A DNA stretch of 64,000 bases from Fragilariopsis cylindrus CCMP1102 (GCA_900095095.1 FMBT01000342.1:1-64000), one strand, 5' to 3'; shown: positions 10,113 to 21,486, counted from the first letter of the stretch. Numbers and translations: made by a program. Notes: generated by a model not told the origin, from the sequence alone.

Positions 10113-10512
10113 GTTACTGCTGGCCTTTTAATATTATTGATATTGCTGCTGCTGTTGTTGATGTTGCTATTGCTAATACTATTGCTGCAACTGTTGTTGT
10201 TGGTATTGTGGTTGTTGTTGCAGTTGTCGCCTTCTTCCTTTTTGTCGTCGTCTTTCGAATGAATGAATAAGAAGAAGAAGCAAGATATTGTCGTCGTCGT
10301 CGTCGTCGAAGTTTTCTCAAGAAAAGAAAGTTTCCGCGCTCTCACGAAGCAATAGCACGGTACAGTGCTCATTATATCAAATTAATCTTAATTCCATTCG
10401 ACGATCGTTTTTTTCAATCGACGATAAGTACGGACTTAGTCTCAAGCTTTTCCTCAGTCGTGTGCAAACGGTTTCAAAGTCGATATACAGACAGACCTTG
10501 GAAATGACGTCA
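10113..10512. other. Spacer upstream of the leftward gene at 10112
   Basis: Trinucleotide-rich DNA (TTG, GTC and GAA runs) lies directly upstream of the leftward gene and is probably its promoter and 5' UTR. Open frames here are by-products of the simple repeats. Confidence 0.35.
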
Positions 10513-11031
10513 TCACTTCAATTTCAATGCGCGCATGCCTGCGCGCAGAGAACTGATGTAATGACAGAACGGATGTGATATAAGAAAATCCCATGGTTCA
10601 GTTCTTTCCACCGAACATGATGTTGATATTGATGATGACGAAGTCGAGGTCGACGACATCATCGGCGACGATGGAGATGAGTCCAATTCATCATATGACG
10701 CGCCATGGAGATTGTTGGGAGATGTGCGGAACGATCGAAGATCCTTTCCAGCAAACTGTACATCCTTCTTATCCCCAATAGCATTCACGAATTTGCTGCT
10801 AGCAAACTCAGCTCTGTCATATGACATGTTGTTGTTGTGTTGTTGTTGTTGCGTTGTTGTTATTATTATTATTATTATAAGTTGTTGTATACGAACATAC
10901 AGAGCAAACAAAGCTTGTCGGATTTGTAAATTTGTGTTGGGTATACCATTTCTTATCATAGCCCATTGTTTCTTTTCAATACTTCGATATGAGCAGAGCA
11001 AACAAAGCTTTTTGGGTTTGTAACAATTCAT
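10513..11031 (-). CDS. Small hypothetical protein, doubtful start
   Basis: A 172-codon frame runs from 11031 to 10513. Its first third is formed by a duplicated 16-bp string (10901-10916 and 10995-11010) and by ATT/TTG triplet repeats giving poly-Ile, Thr and Gln. The more gene-like part begins at an internal Met (MSYDRAEFASSKFVNAIGDKKD, about residue 69) and continues into a Ser-rich tail. No family is recognised. The internal Met is the likelier start if the gene is real. Confidence 0.3.
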   Translation of the reverse strand: MNCYKPKKLCLLCSYRSIEKKQWAMIRNGIPNTNLQIRQALFALYVRIQQLIIIIIITTTQQQQHNNNMSYDRAEFASSKFVNAIGDKKDVQFAGKDLRSFRTSPNNLHGASYDELDSSPSSPMMSSTSTSSSSISTSCSVERTEPWDFLISHPFCHYISSLRAGMRALKLK

Positions 11032-11720
11032 GGTGGTGACCGATGCGTTCAGTGCCGTTATTCCCTTAGCAGACAGACACTCAACGCAAACTATTTAAAG
11101 TTTACGCTGCCCCCGCGTATAACGGGCCGAACACTATTATTGAACAAGGTGCAAGACATAAAATGGACAAGTTCGGCCGGCGATGTTGTAAACTAAGTGA
11201 AAGCGATTAACACCACCGGCTGAGGCCGAAGATGTGGTGTCAGGTTCCAACAAAAGAGATGTAGAGATAGAGGAAATATGACATGTTGTGGTTGTAGTTG
11301 TTGTGTTGTGTTGCGTTGCTTTGTTATTATTATTATTATTATTAGTTGTTATTATTAGTTGTTGTTGTCGTTGTCGTTGATGTGTTGTTTGTTAACAATC
11401 TGTAATATTATGAAAATCTGGAAAAGCGTGGTTTTTTTAGAACAAGGCTAAAATGTCTTACTAGTAGTTTGTTAGTGACAACCGGCATATTTACGAAAAA
11501 GAAAAAGAAGAAAAATTGAATTTTCATGTGACTGACTGACCGTTGAACGTATGGTTTAGGTTTTGTGTCGTGTAATCATTATTCAGTAACGTATTCAGTA
11601 CGTACAGAACCATTCATCTTGAATTGATTAATCTTCACAAGATGTATGTAAGTTAACACAAACAAAGAAAATCGAAAATAGCACTACAATAAAAATTTAT
11701 AAACATCAAAAACTTACGTC
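11032..11720. other. Spacer upstream of MTR4 with simple repeats and a hairpin
   Basis: A segment near 11277-11353 repeats the pattern found at 10820-10890: an ATGACATGTTG start, TTG-rich DNA, then ATT repeats. This suggests a local duplication. A hairpin CACCACCGGC...GCCG...GTGGTG lies near 11210-11240. The last 100 bp before the MTR4 ATG are AT-rich and presumably hold its promoter. No gene is seen. Confidence 0.35.
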
Positions 11721-14700
11721 ATGGCGGATGAACTTGACGATATCTTTGGAGCCATCGATGGTGATGAGGATGTTGTAGAATCCGAGTCCGAAAAGGAGAA
11801 GGGAAATAATGAAAAGGAAATTACCGAAGAAAATAGCGATGATGATGACGATAAGGATGATGATGATGATGATGATGTCGGTAAAATGGAAGCGGAACAA
11901 ACGACTGATAGGACAAACGACAAAAATAACGGAAGTAGTAATAAGAATGAAATGGATGCCAAAAAGTTATACAATAGTGTCATGTACGCACCGACGACAT
12001 CTCATTTGAGAGAACGAAGTCATAAGCAGGGAACAGGTTCCGAACTGTTATCGTCAGCACCCGAAGTTGAAGCTGAAAAGAAGAAGAAACAGGATGCTGC
12101 AGCAGCAACTGACCAGGTCAATACAGGTACTTCTCATGATAAAGCTGTTCGATCATATTCAGCGTATCCAAAAAATCTTCCAGAAGGAATGGAATTACCT
12201 AAACCACAAAAATCGGAGAAGCCTGCTAAGGAATATGCATTTACACTTGATCCGTTCCAATCTCAAGCTGTTGGATATATTGATAAAGAAGAATCGGTAT
12301 TAGTTGCTGCTCATACATCTGCGGGTAAAACTGCTGTAGCAGAATACGCGATTGCAAAAGCACTAAACAATGGTCAGCGTGTCGTATATACTAGTCCAAT
12401 CAAGGCATTATCTAATCAAAAGTTCAGGGATCTGCAGGAAGAGTAAGTTTCATATATTATTTCTGTTCTATTACTTCTCTTTCACGTTTCCAATCTCAGG
12501 GTTTAATAAAAAGCGCTAACGAAAAATTTTCTTTTGATTGTGTGGGGATTGTTTTCTAATTTAGATTTGGTGATGTAGGACTGATGACAGGAGATATAAC
12601 AATCAGTGAGTTATCAAGACGAAAAAATGTTTCAGTTTTTCGTTTAAATTTAGACAACGCCTTTATTTTTATTTCTTATGCAAAAAACACGATTCTGTAC
12701 TAAAATTTTCTTCTTCTTTCCATCTTAGATCCTACTGCTACATGTCTCGTTATGACTACTGAAATTTTAAGAAGTATGCTCTACCGAGGTTCTGAGCTCA
12801 TGAGGGAAGTCGCCTGGGTTATCTACGATGAAGTTCATTACATGCGAGATTCCGAACGTGGAGTCGTTTGGGAAGAGTCTATCATATTGTAAGTGATAAC
12901 AACCTAGCTTTAAAATGACATAACAACAGAATGAAATGAGCCTGGTTAGTTATTACAGCATACACGCTCACAATATATTTTTCTTTTTGTTAATGATATA
13001 CGGACCTTTAACTTAATGTATCAACAGGCTTCCACACAGGGTCAGATTTGTTTTTCTTTCGGCGACTATACCCAATGCGTCACAATTCGCTGATTGGATC
13101 TGCGAAATTCACCATCAACCTTGTCATGTTGTCTATACGAATTATCGTCCCACTCCTCTACAACATTATATTTTTCCGCAGGGTGCCGATGGTTTGCACT
13201 TAGTTGTAGACGAGAGGGGTAAATTTCGAGAGGCTAACTTTCAAAAGGCTATGGCCTCTCTTCAATCATCTAGTGTTGACGTAGCATCGGCCGATGCCCT
13301 GTTGAGTTCCGGAAACGCCAAAAACCAAAAGCGAAAGCGTGCGGCTGGTGGAAAGAAGGGAGGGGATCAGCTGACGGGTTTACATCGGATTATCAAATTG
13401 ATAATGACTCGAAATCTTAACCCAGTCATCGTTTTTTCCTTCTCAAAGAAAGATTGCGAACGATTTGCACTGGCCCTGAATAGGGAGGATCATACTGATG
13501 ATGTCGAAAAAGATCTTATCACTCAAGTATATAGCAATGCCATTGATTCGCTTGGAGAAGACGACCAAAAGCTTCCGCAGGTATTAGCATTGCTCCCACT
13601 TTTGAAGAGAGGTATTGGTGTTCATCACGGAGGCTTGCTGCCGATTTTAAAAGAAGTAGTGGAGATCCTGTTCGCCGAAGGGTTGATTAAAACTTTATTT
13701 GCTACTGAAACATTCAGTATTGGTATCAACATGCCTGCAAAGACTGTGGTATTTACCAATACAAGAAAGTTTGACGGCCAAGAATTTCGTTGGGTAACTT
13801 CTGGCGAGTACATCCAAATGTCTGGACGCGCAGGTAGAAGAGGAAAGGATGATAGGGGTTTAGTAATACAAATGCTTGACGAGAAGATGGAACCTGCCAT
13901 ATGTAAGGGAATATTGTATGGTGATCCAGATCCCCTCAATTCGAGTTATCGTATTTCCTACAATATGTTGCTGAATCTTATGAGGGTAGAGGACGTAGAG
14001 CCTGAGTACCTGTTGCGTGCATCGTTCCACCAATTCCAACGCGAACAAGATGCCCCAGCACTTATAGCTCAGGCAGATGATTTGGCGAATCAAGCCGAAA
14101 CTTTGGACCTAGGATCGGAGGAGGAAGCTGAATTAGCCAAGGAATATTACAAGATGGATCAGCAACTGCTACTCACTAAGAGAAAGGTATCCAGCATTGC
14201 GCAGAAACCTGAATATATTGTCAAATTTTTGCAAGTGGCAGGACGGTTTCTTGACGTAACCATCGATGACGAAAACTTTGGCTGGGGTGTGCTAACTTCA
14301 TTCAAAAAAAAGGGAGGCAGCGGTTCCGGAGGAGAAGCTGGGAAACTTGCCGCCTTGTCAAATCAACCGGCATATACTCTAGAAGTCCTTCTTCCATGCG
14401 TCGATCGTCATTTTGACTCGGTAGATGGGAAAAACGTTGAAGAAGATACTTCAGATGCTCCTTTATTATGGAGGGGTACTATTAGACAATGCCGACCTGC
14501 CAAAATTGGAATTGACGACGAGAAACTCATTTCTATGCGCGTCTTTATAATTGGTCTGGATAATATTGAAAGGGTCTCTGCAGTACGAATATTTACCCCG
14601 CAGGCATTGCATTCACCGGAGGCTCGAAAGAAAGTAGCGATGGCCGTGAAGGAAGTCCAAAAACGTTTCCCCGATGGCGTGCCTCTGTTAGACCCGATCA

Positions 14701-15807
14701 AAGACCTTAAAATACGCGACGAGAACTTCACGACTATGATTGAACGAGCGGATGCCCTTAGCAAGAGACTTTCTTCTCACAAATTGGCTATCGATTTCTC
14801 TAAAGAAGATAGAGTTCGTTTGGTAGAAGCGTACGAGAATCAGATCGATTTAAAAGAGCGATCAAGAGTACTCAGGGACGAGGCAAGAAGTTTCCAAACC
14901 ATGGCAATGAAGGATGATCTAAAAAAGATGAAACGAGTACTGAAAAAGCTTGGACACGTGGATGCCAATGGTGTTATTCAGACCAAGGGAAGAACAGCTT
15001 GTGAAATTAACACAGCTGACGAACTTGTCGTAACGGAATTAATATTTACTGGGGTCTTCAAATCATTGACTGTCGAACAGAGCGTGGCACTATTATCTTG
15101 TATGACATTCGGTGAAGCGATAAAAGACGATGAACCTACGAAAGGAATGAAGAGCTTTCTGCTCAACCCCTACACGAAAATGCTAGAGGTAGCTAAGACT
15201 GTTGTTCAGATGCAGATATCATGTAATTTAGATGTTGACGAAGATGAATTCTTAAACAAATTTAATCCTGCAATGTAAGTACAACTACTGAGAACTGTTC
15301 TGATTCTTTATTGGACCAAACCCTGACTGCTATGATTATGATAATTCTTGTCACTTCGGTGAATCTTCTTGAGCCGCGTTGTTCTGCAATGGAGTTCGTT
15401 GATTTACATTACGAGGGGACCCTAAATTAATTGAGGAATTTGATATGCGACCATACTCTCTGAGCACTCCCTTCGTTAGTTCCGTTAAGGTTTCCAATAT
15501 TCGTTATCGTTTCCGTTCAATCAATGCTCACACTAATTATTTTTTATCCACACCTACTCTTTCTTTTTTCTGCAGGATGGAAGCTGTGTTTGCGTGGTGC
15601 AAAGGAATGAAGTTTATTGATGTTCAAAAGCTTACAGGTTCATTTGAAGGGACCACAATCCGTACACTTCGACGATTGGAAGAGCTTGTTCGTCAAATTA
15701 CATGCGCTGCCAAGGCAATTGGTGATCATGAACTCGAAGCCAAGTTCGAAGAAGGCAGCAAGCTGCTCAAGCGGGACATAGTCTTTTGTAGCTCTCTTTA
15801 TCTTTAA
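11721..15807 (+). CDS. MTR4: MTR4 exosome/TRAMP RNA helicase, five exons
   Basis: The product is a Ski2-like DExH helicase that feeds RNA to the nuclear exosome and is the helicase of TRAMP. Exons read as 11721-12442, 12565-12605, 12729-12888, 13028-15274 and 15576-15807. All introns are GT-AG, phases are consistent, and the total of 3402 nt gives 1133 residues. After an acidic N-terminus come Walker A AHTSAGKT (about 197), DEVH (288-291) within [51 protein letters not shown], an arch-like insertion, and a C-terminal helical domain ending [12 protein letters not shown]. This order, and [12 protein letters not shown] and HYIFP in particular, fits MTR4 better than SKI2. The second exon is only 41 nt. 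The 3' end faces the BRCT gene with 74 bp between stop codons. Confidence 0.93.
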
Positions 15808-15881
15808 TAATATAATGTTGTTTACTTTATCCTATTATATTTTGTATTTTTTTAAGATTTTTGCACTGGTAATTCTACTAT

Positions 15882-17019
15882 TTATTCCAAATAATTGCAA
15901 TCCGTGCACCATTCACATTCTTTAGTTGTACCGTTCTCATGACATACACAGCAGCAACTGTAGAAAAGTAATAATAAACGTAAAGGAGCAACGAAAACGA
16001 TTGGATCATTAGATATTAATTAATCTCAACAATGAACAAACACGATACTTTTTCCAGTGAAAAAATCTCCTACCAGTCACTTGTTCACGTGTAATTACGT
16101 ATACGTACCCTAATTCCTTCGGTTCTGTCCATCCTGCATCATCATCGGGAATTATTTCCTCCTCATTATTGTGCTCAGAATCCAAACGATTTTGTCGATT
16201 CTGAATGGATTTTTCTGCCTTCTTATCCAGCCGGTATTGTTCATAATCAATCATACGTCCCTGTGTCCGAACCTCTTCTACCCAAGTCACCGAAACCAAT
16301 GGTTTATTTTTTTTGATTGCTTTCCGTACCCGTTGCGTTGCTGAGCTAACCGCAGCCTCCGTACAAACAAGAATATTTACTCGCTTACAAACTAAATCAA
16401 TAACAACTGCACCAAGATCACGACATGATTGACATACGTCATTATACGAGGAAGAAGGAGAATCAGAATCTGAATTCTTTTTACTGTTATCTTTTAAAGT
16501 AGAAACCGATATAGTCATACCGTTCAATGGACGGGGAGAAGACTTTTGACGTTTGTTATTACTATTATTGCGCCCAGAAATCGACGACGACGACGACGAC
16601 GACGACGAATTCGTTTTTTCATTACATGTTTCTTCCGCTTTATTACTGTTATCATCGTGCTTTCTGTGTGATCGCTTTCGCGATGACTTGCCATCCTTAT
16701 TGCTAATCTTTGACGTCGAATTTATCTTCTCAGCCGCAGCCGCAGCCTGTTCGCTATGCTCATCTTCATCTTCACTCGGCGATTGATTCTTTTCTTTCTT
16801 TACTTTCTTTTTTGTCTTCTTCTCCTTTTTCTTTCTTTTCTTCTCCTTCTCATCATCGACGTCGCCATTACCACCTGCATGAATACTATCGTCTATACTC
16901 TTCTTTTTATCTTTCTTTTTCTTCTTTTTAGCCTTTTCTTCAGCGTATTCGGGATCATCAGGATCCTTCCTCGACTTCGATTTTTTCGCCTTCGTTTCCT
17001 CACTTTCCTTTCCACCCAT
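15882..17019 (-). CDS. BRCT-domain protein with a spliced Cys-rich C-terminus
   Basis: Exon 1 (17019-16109) encodes a very Lys-rich N-terminus, Ser/Asp tracts and a BRCT domain from about PLNGMTISV to VSVTWVEEVRTQGRMIDYEQY (residues about 165-270). BRCT domains bind phosphoproteins in DNA repair and checkpoint complexes. A donor GG/GTACGT after the Leu-Gly codons and an acceptor TTTTCTACAG define an intron at 16108-15958. Exon 2 (15957-15882) then reads GCCCVCHENGTTKECEWC plus TDCNYLE and stops: 987 nt in all, 328 residues. The CxCxxC...CxxCxxC tail looks zinc-binding and is lost if the intron is ignored. Target unknown. The gene converges on MTR4. Confidence 0.75.
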
Positions 17020-17439
17020 TTTATACAGTATACTATCTTTTTATTCTATTACTATTAATTGTTGGTGCTGGTGTGTTCTTTCGATATTTATGATCGAATG
17101 GTTCGTTTAACGTACCACTTCTTGTATTTATTTGTTCATATAGTTATTTTGTTAACGCAACAATGGTCGGAAAAGAAAAAATCGGCAGGGTCGCACTTTT
17201 TTGTTGGTTGGTTGTAAATATATATTTATTTTTGAATCGTGGTTAATAATTAGTCTAAAGATCAAGTTTATATATGCTAAATGTCAGCAGTATCTCGGTC
17301 GATAGAGGCCGTAGGATTAGTGGAGACGTAGGAAGGTGCATAGATCACGCCGCGATACGAAAATCCAAAGAGAATTAATAGAGTCGCAGGTAGTGTTGTC
17401 TGCCACTCCGCGAGAAGAAAATTCACCCATTGTACACTG

Positions 17440-17633
17440 TAGTCGTTGAGGTCGTGAGTTCGAGCCCGTAGTGGTCACTCTACGAGAACCAAGAATTACG
17501 CAATCAGTCAGGGACACCCAAAAATCCCCCATAGTGAGGTCGGCATTCCGATGTGACGTACTATAAGTTGATTGCTTTAGTACGCTGGATATGATCCATG
17601 GTTATGGAACCACAGGTGTCGACCTCATTTTTT
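17440..17633 (+). repeat. SINE-like repeat unit 1
   Basis: The unit begins with a tRNA B-box-like string GAGTTCGAGCCC (about 17456). It continues through GGGACACCCAAAAATCCCCC and ends in an inverted pair, GAGGTCG (about 17535) with CGACCTC (about 17620), followed by a run of seven T. A B box and a terminal T run are features of RNA polymerase III transcripts. No matching A box could be fixed by eye, so the tRNA origin is tentative. Confidence 0.4.
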
Positions 17634-17789
17634 TACAAGTACCAGTACCGACCGTATTTGTTTTGTTCATATTGTTCACTTTTTACAGCGCTTATTGTCT
17701 TTGGTGCTTGTGATTGATTTATTGTATTGACTCGTGATTAAATTTGTGAATTTATATACTTTGAATTTCGATTGTCGTATGGCCATTGT

Positions 17790-18178
17790 GGCCATGCGTT
17801 CGAACCCATAATAGTTCACGCTTATAACATGATTCGACCTAATCATGCAATCACGACCTCGAGGTAGTTCATTCAACTAAAATTCTGCTGCATTTAACAG
17901 CAGCTATTCCCCTTACAACATGATTCGACTTAATCATGCAATCACGAACTCGAGGTAGTTCATTCAACTAAAATTCTACTGCAATTAACAGCAGCTACTC
18001 CCCTTACAACATGATTCGACTTAATCATGCAATCACGAACTCGAGGTAGTTCATTCAACTAAAATTCTACTGCAATTAACAGCAGCTACTCCCCCATAGA
18101 GGTCGGCATGTCCAATGAGTGACTCAGAGCTGGTTATGATCCATGTTAGATATGGAACTCCAGGTGTCGACCTCTTTT
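17790..18178 (+). repeat. SINE-like repeat unit 2, expanded by a tandem array
   Basis: This unit resembles unit 1. It has a B-box-like GCGTTCGAACCC (about 17797), the shared string GCAATCA, CCCCCATAG next to GAGGTCGGCA, and a 3' end AGGTGTCGACCTC followed by six T. Between the B-box-like part and the 3' module lie three copies of a 91-bp repeat that unit 1 lacks. Confidence 0.4.
17821..18093. repeat. 91-bp tandem repeat, three copies
   Basis: Copies start at 17821, 17912 and 18003, each with CTTAYAACATGATTCGAC, and end in CAGCAGCTAYTCCCC. Copies 2 and 3 are nearly identical; copy 1 differs at several sites. Each copy contains a small palindromic GCTGC...GCAGC-type stem. Confidence 0.9.
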
Positions 18179-18840
18179 TTATATACGTTTGGTTCTTTGA
18201 TTAATGTACACACTTTTACCATGATGTGCTTAGCAATTATCCCACCAATGTTAATAGTTTTTATCAATGTTCGCTCCTTTGCCTTTTTCTGTTGTTCATT
18301 TAGCAAGAGGCAATACTACTACAATAAAAGCTACTGTAATTTCCTTCTTCTAATTTCTGTTGGTACTTGACAGTATTTGTTGTTGGATGGCAGGATGCTA
18401 TTGGTGTTTAAATTTTACTAAAGGTCCAGTATTTAGTTCTACGGTTGGATCTCGCCTTACTTAGAGTTAGGCATACTATACTGTTTCCTACAACTTTCTT
18501 TAGTTAGATTAGAGGGAGTCCAAGGTATGCTTTGTGGTGGCTTACACAAAAACTCAAGGCTACTGTAATTTCTTTCTTCCATTTTTCATTGATATTTAAT
18601 TGTTGAAGGGGTGGGATAATGATGCTGGTGTTTCTTTTTGTCTTACACTGCTGGACCTAATGATACCTCTCAATTCAAAGCATTTGTTTTTTGTTCTATA
18701 AAGAAGAAGTGTTTTCTGGTAAAAGTAATGCACATTAATTTTCAATAATACAACATATTGGATAAGCAGCATCCAAATTGCAAGAAAGAGAGACTATTCG
18801 ATCTGATTTAAAGAGAAGAAACTTCGTGTGATATTGATAA

Positions 18841-18891
18841 GAACTTCATTTGGGGGGAACAACAATAAATTAAATTGAATAGTTAGGGGGG
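18841..18891. repeat. 51-bp direct repeat, left copy
   Basis: GAACTTCATTTGGGGGGAAC and the following bases match 20652-20702 at 49 of 51 positions. In this copy the terminal G run has grown to 14 bases. The two copies flank the reductase gene at 19462-20577. Confidence 0.85.
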
Positions 18892-19461
18892 GGGGGGGGC
18901 AACACCATTAGTAGGTGCTCTTGGTTCTGCACCGCTACAATTTCGATCCAATGTATAACAAAAGCATCTGATGTATCCTCTTCCTGCTGAAAACCGGATT
19001 CAGCAGAATCTTCTCTCTCGTTTCAGCTTCTTATGCTGTTTTGGGTTGCCTTACGCGACAGCTCTTTGAACAATTAGAAGAGCTTATCATGAATTAGATA
19101 GGTATTGTGTCTTTAAAGGATCCAAAGCATATCCCCCTTTATTCCTCTTCGTAGCTCTTTCAAGTGGAGCCCTATTTCATCGCTTTGCTCTCGTGATTGT
19201 TCGTATTTCCTCTGACGGCTTACTCCACAGCTAGTGGCGAAATACATTATTCCACACTATCAATTGGAAGAACTTAACCTAAAAGTCGTGCTACGAAATT
19301 TAACAATACAACGCGATATTTTTTCGTCGCACTAAAACATTCTTACGACTCATAGATTAAACGTATTAAGGAATCAATCAAGCTGGCCATGTTTATCCGT
19401 TGTTATTTTCGTCCTTCTCGTTAGTATTCAATAATATAGCTTTAGCAGTATTTAGCAGTAT

Positions 19462-20577
19462 TTACAGAAACGGTTGCATAGATTCGGCAGAAACTTTACA
19501 AGTGTCCTCCATTGAATAGTACGATCCTATACCCAATACCTCTTTGGAACTTTTACTATCAAATCTTACCAAATTTTTAATATACTCGTCAGGATAGCCA
19601 TAATATCGAAGCACTTTCCGTAGAAATGGAATATTCCTACCGAGCCAATACATAGTGTCCATGCGTCGTTCATTGAATAAAGGGGTCGCTCCCTTCGCAT
19701 CGGGGAACGATTTTTTAACACTTTCATTCAAATATGGGACTGAATCTTGGGGTTCTGTTGCATTTAGTATAAACCGTTTCCCATTGATAACGTCTTGCGG
19801 CCTAGCTAAGGCACATATGACACCTTTCGCAACATCGCGGACATCAACAAATGACATGCTGAAATTCATAAAAGGTATTCCTAATAAAATATTTCGTATC
19901 AAAGCCGACGATCCGTTTTCGGCATGATGTTTGCAGTATGCCGGACCTAGGACAACTGTAGGATTGAGCGAAACGATGACATCCACCATCGATTTGAGCT
20001 CTGCATCGTCCCAAATCACCTTCTCCGCCTCCGTTTTGGCGTAGGCATACGCGTAACCATTTTCAACGGTTGAATACGTATTCCAATCGGTATCAACAAA
20101 CACATGGTCCAAGGGTGCATCCATCGATTGGATCGCCGCTACACTTGATATATTAATAAGGCGTTTTATGGTATGTGAATGCTTCTTAACGGATGCGACG
20201 ACATTGCGTGTGCCATCAACAGCCGGCTTCACAATGTGTTCGTATTTGTACGCATCGTCACTACCGACGTTTCCCAATTCAAAATTGGTAGCTGTGTGGA
20301 GTATACCGTAACACCCTTTGAATGCATCATCGTATGAGCCGTCCTGAAGCAAATCACCCTCCGCGAACTCGAGGTGATCACTTTTTGAAAGACGCAATGC
20401 TTCTTCTTTGATGAAAGCGATCTTACTTTCGTTCGTGGGATCACGAACAACTGCAACAACGTCGTACCCAGCTTCTAATAAAGCGAATGTACAATTCGCA
20501 CCAATAAATCCATTAGCACCAGTGATAGCGATTCGTTTTCTTTCATTGTTTCTTTTGGTACCAATTCTGATAGTCAT
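19462..20577 (-). CDS. NAD(P)-dependent extended SDR, dihydroflavonol/cinnamoyl-CoA reductase-like
   Basis: The 371-residue protein opens with a dinucleotide-binding Rossmann motif ITGANGFIGANC, followed by AVVRDP. It has an ISSVAAI strand carrying the usual catalytic Ser, and YAYAKTEAEK supplying the Tyr-xxx-Lys pair. SLNPTVVLGPAY and VDVRDVAKG are also typical of the DFR/CCR/4-reductase group. Such enzymes reduce carbonyls or epimerise sugars using NAD(P)H; the substrate cannot be told from sequence. No targeting peptide is evident, so it is probably cytosolic. It is one exon, flanked by near-identical 51-bp repeats. Confidence 0.85.
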   Translation of the reverse strand: MTIRIGTKRNNERKRIAITGANGFIGANCTFALLEAGYDVVAVVRDPTNESKIAFIKEEALRLSKSDHLEFAEGDLLQDGSYDDAFKGCYGILHTATNFELGNVGSDDAYKYEHIVKPAVDGTRNVVASVKKHSHTIKRLINISSVAAIQSMDAPLDHVFVDTDWNTYSTVENGYAYAYAKTEAEKVIWDDAELKSMVDVIVSLNPTVVLGPAYCKHHAENGSSALIRNILLGIPFMNFSMSFVDVRDVAKGVICALARPQDVINGKRFILNATEPQDSVPYLNESVKKSFPDAKGATPLFNERRMDTMYWLGRNIPFLRKVLRYYGYPDEYIKNLVRFDSKSSKEVLGIGSYYSMEDTCKVSAESMQPFL

Positions 20578-21486
20578 ATTTTTTGACGATGATCATCTGA
20601 ATCTATCTAAAATACAAACTTATGTGGATACAGTCTACTCTCTATTGACAGGAACTTCATTTGGGGGGAATAACAATAAATTAAATTGAATAGTAAGGGG
20701 GGCATATAACTGTATATATTATGACCCCTGAAATGATACTGTACATTGTAGTCCATAATAATTATGACAATTCGCTCAATTCCGACAATTACTTCTTCGC
20801 TCATGTCGATCGTAGTCGTAATTGGTTCCGGCACGCGCGTGGAACATGCAGTCGTATTAACAGCACACACATCATAAGCGCAATTCCGACTTCGAGAGAA
20901 AGAATGATTTTTTATTCGTTTGATGTAGAAATTCTGATGATGACAACTTTCCAATCAAAGCATCAAGCATCAGAAATCGTCAGGTTAAAATAGAACAAAA
21001 ATTTGTTAAGTCACATAAACTTCTGCTCCTAATTTACCGAGCAGACTTTTTCGCCTAACGTTACCGTTTGCCATATTTGTTAGTCTGACTCTTTATGACT
21101 CTTCCGTTATCAAGACTGGGAAGAAAGACTTGACTACAGAAGATACCCAACTTGACTTGCTTTGTTGCCTAACTTTTGGAATAGATCTGCTCATAGTATA
21201 TCTTTTGGTATCATTTTACTGCGATACTTTAGTTCGAATTGATATTCGTTAGGTATGTTAGCTCTATTCCTTGCTTGCCAATGGTGATATTTGTTGCTGT
21301 AAACCGTACTGACAACATAGACCGTACCTACCGTACGATCGGTACAAGTTAAAGAAGGTTTTGATTTTATCTGAAGCTGAACCGTATCTCACTCGTTTTA
21401 CTACATTTTTGTTTTCTATATAGACAGAAGATATTCTATCAAATAGAAGGAAAGAAAGTATAAATCCGTTGTTCCACGGTTAGTCA
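20578..21486. other. Intergenic spacer with the second 51-bp repeat copy
   Basis: The spacer contains the right copy of the direct repeat (20652-20702), then AT-rich DNA with no recognisable gene. The last 100 bp lead to the small secreted ORF at 21487 and include AGTATAAATCC about 30 bp before its ATG, a possible TATA element. Confidence 0.4.
20652..20702. repeat. 51-bp direct repeat, right copy
   Basis: It matches 18841-18891 with two mismatches and the same orientation. It lies 75 bp upstream of the start codon of the reductase gene. The similarity extends weakly a few bases to the left (TATTGAYA). Confidence 0.85.

Larger units (their letters stand above)
17020..19461. other. 2.4-kb repeat-rich intergenic region
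   Basis: No gene is recognised. The segment contains two SINE-like repeat units, a three-copy 91-bp tandem repeat, a 14-base G run at 18886-18899, one copy of a 51-bp direct repeat (18841-18891) and a hairpin CTGCTGAA...TTCAGCAG near 18987. The longer repeats are listed separately. Confidence 0.5.

Noticed and set aside
9196-10262. Rightward Ser/Leu/Val-rich open frames
   Set aside because: They are antisense to the low-complexity gene and arise from triplet repeats; no domains.
11205-11245. A small structured RNA, because of the CACCACCGGC...GTGGTG hairpin
   Set aside because: A single imperfect hairpin with no conserved RNA family features or promoter elements.
17440-17480. A tRNA gene, because of GAGTTCGAGCCC
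   Set aside because: No acceptor, D or anticodon arm can be drawn and no A box lies at tRNA spacing. It is kept only as a B-box-like part of a repeat.
17821-18093. A CRISPR-like array
   Set aside because: The 91-bp copies are contiguous with no variable spacers, and the genome is eukaryotic.
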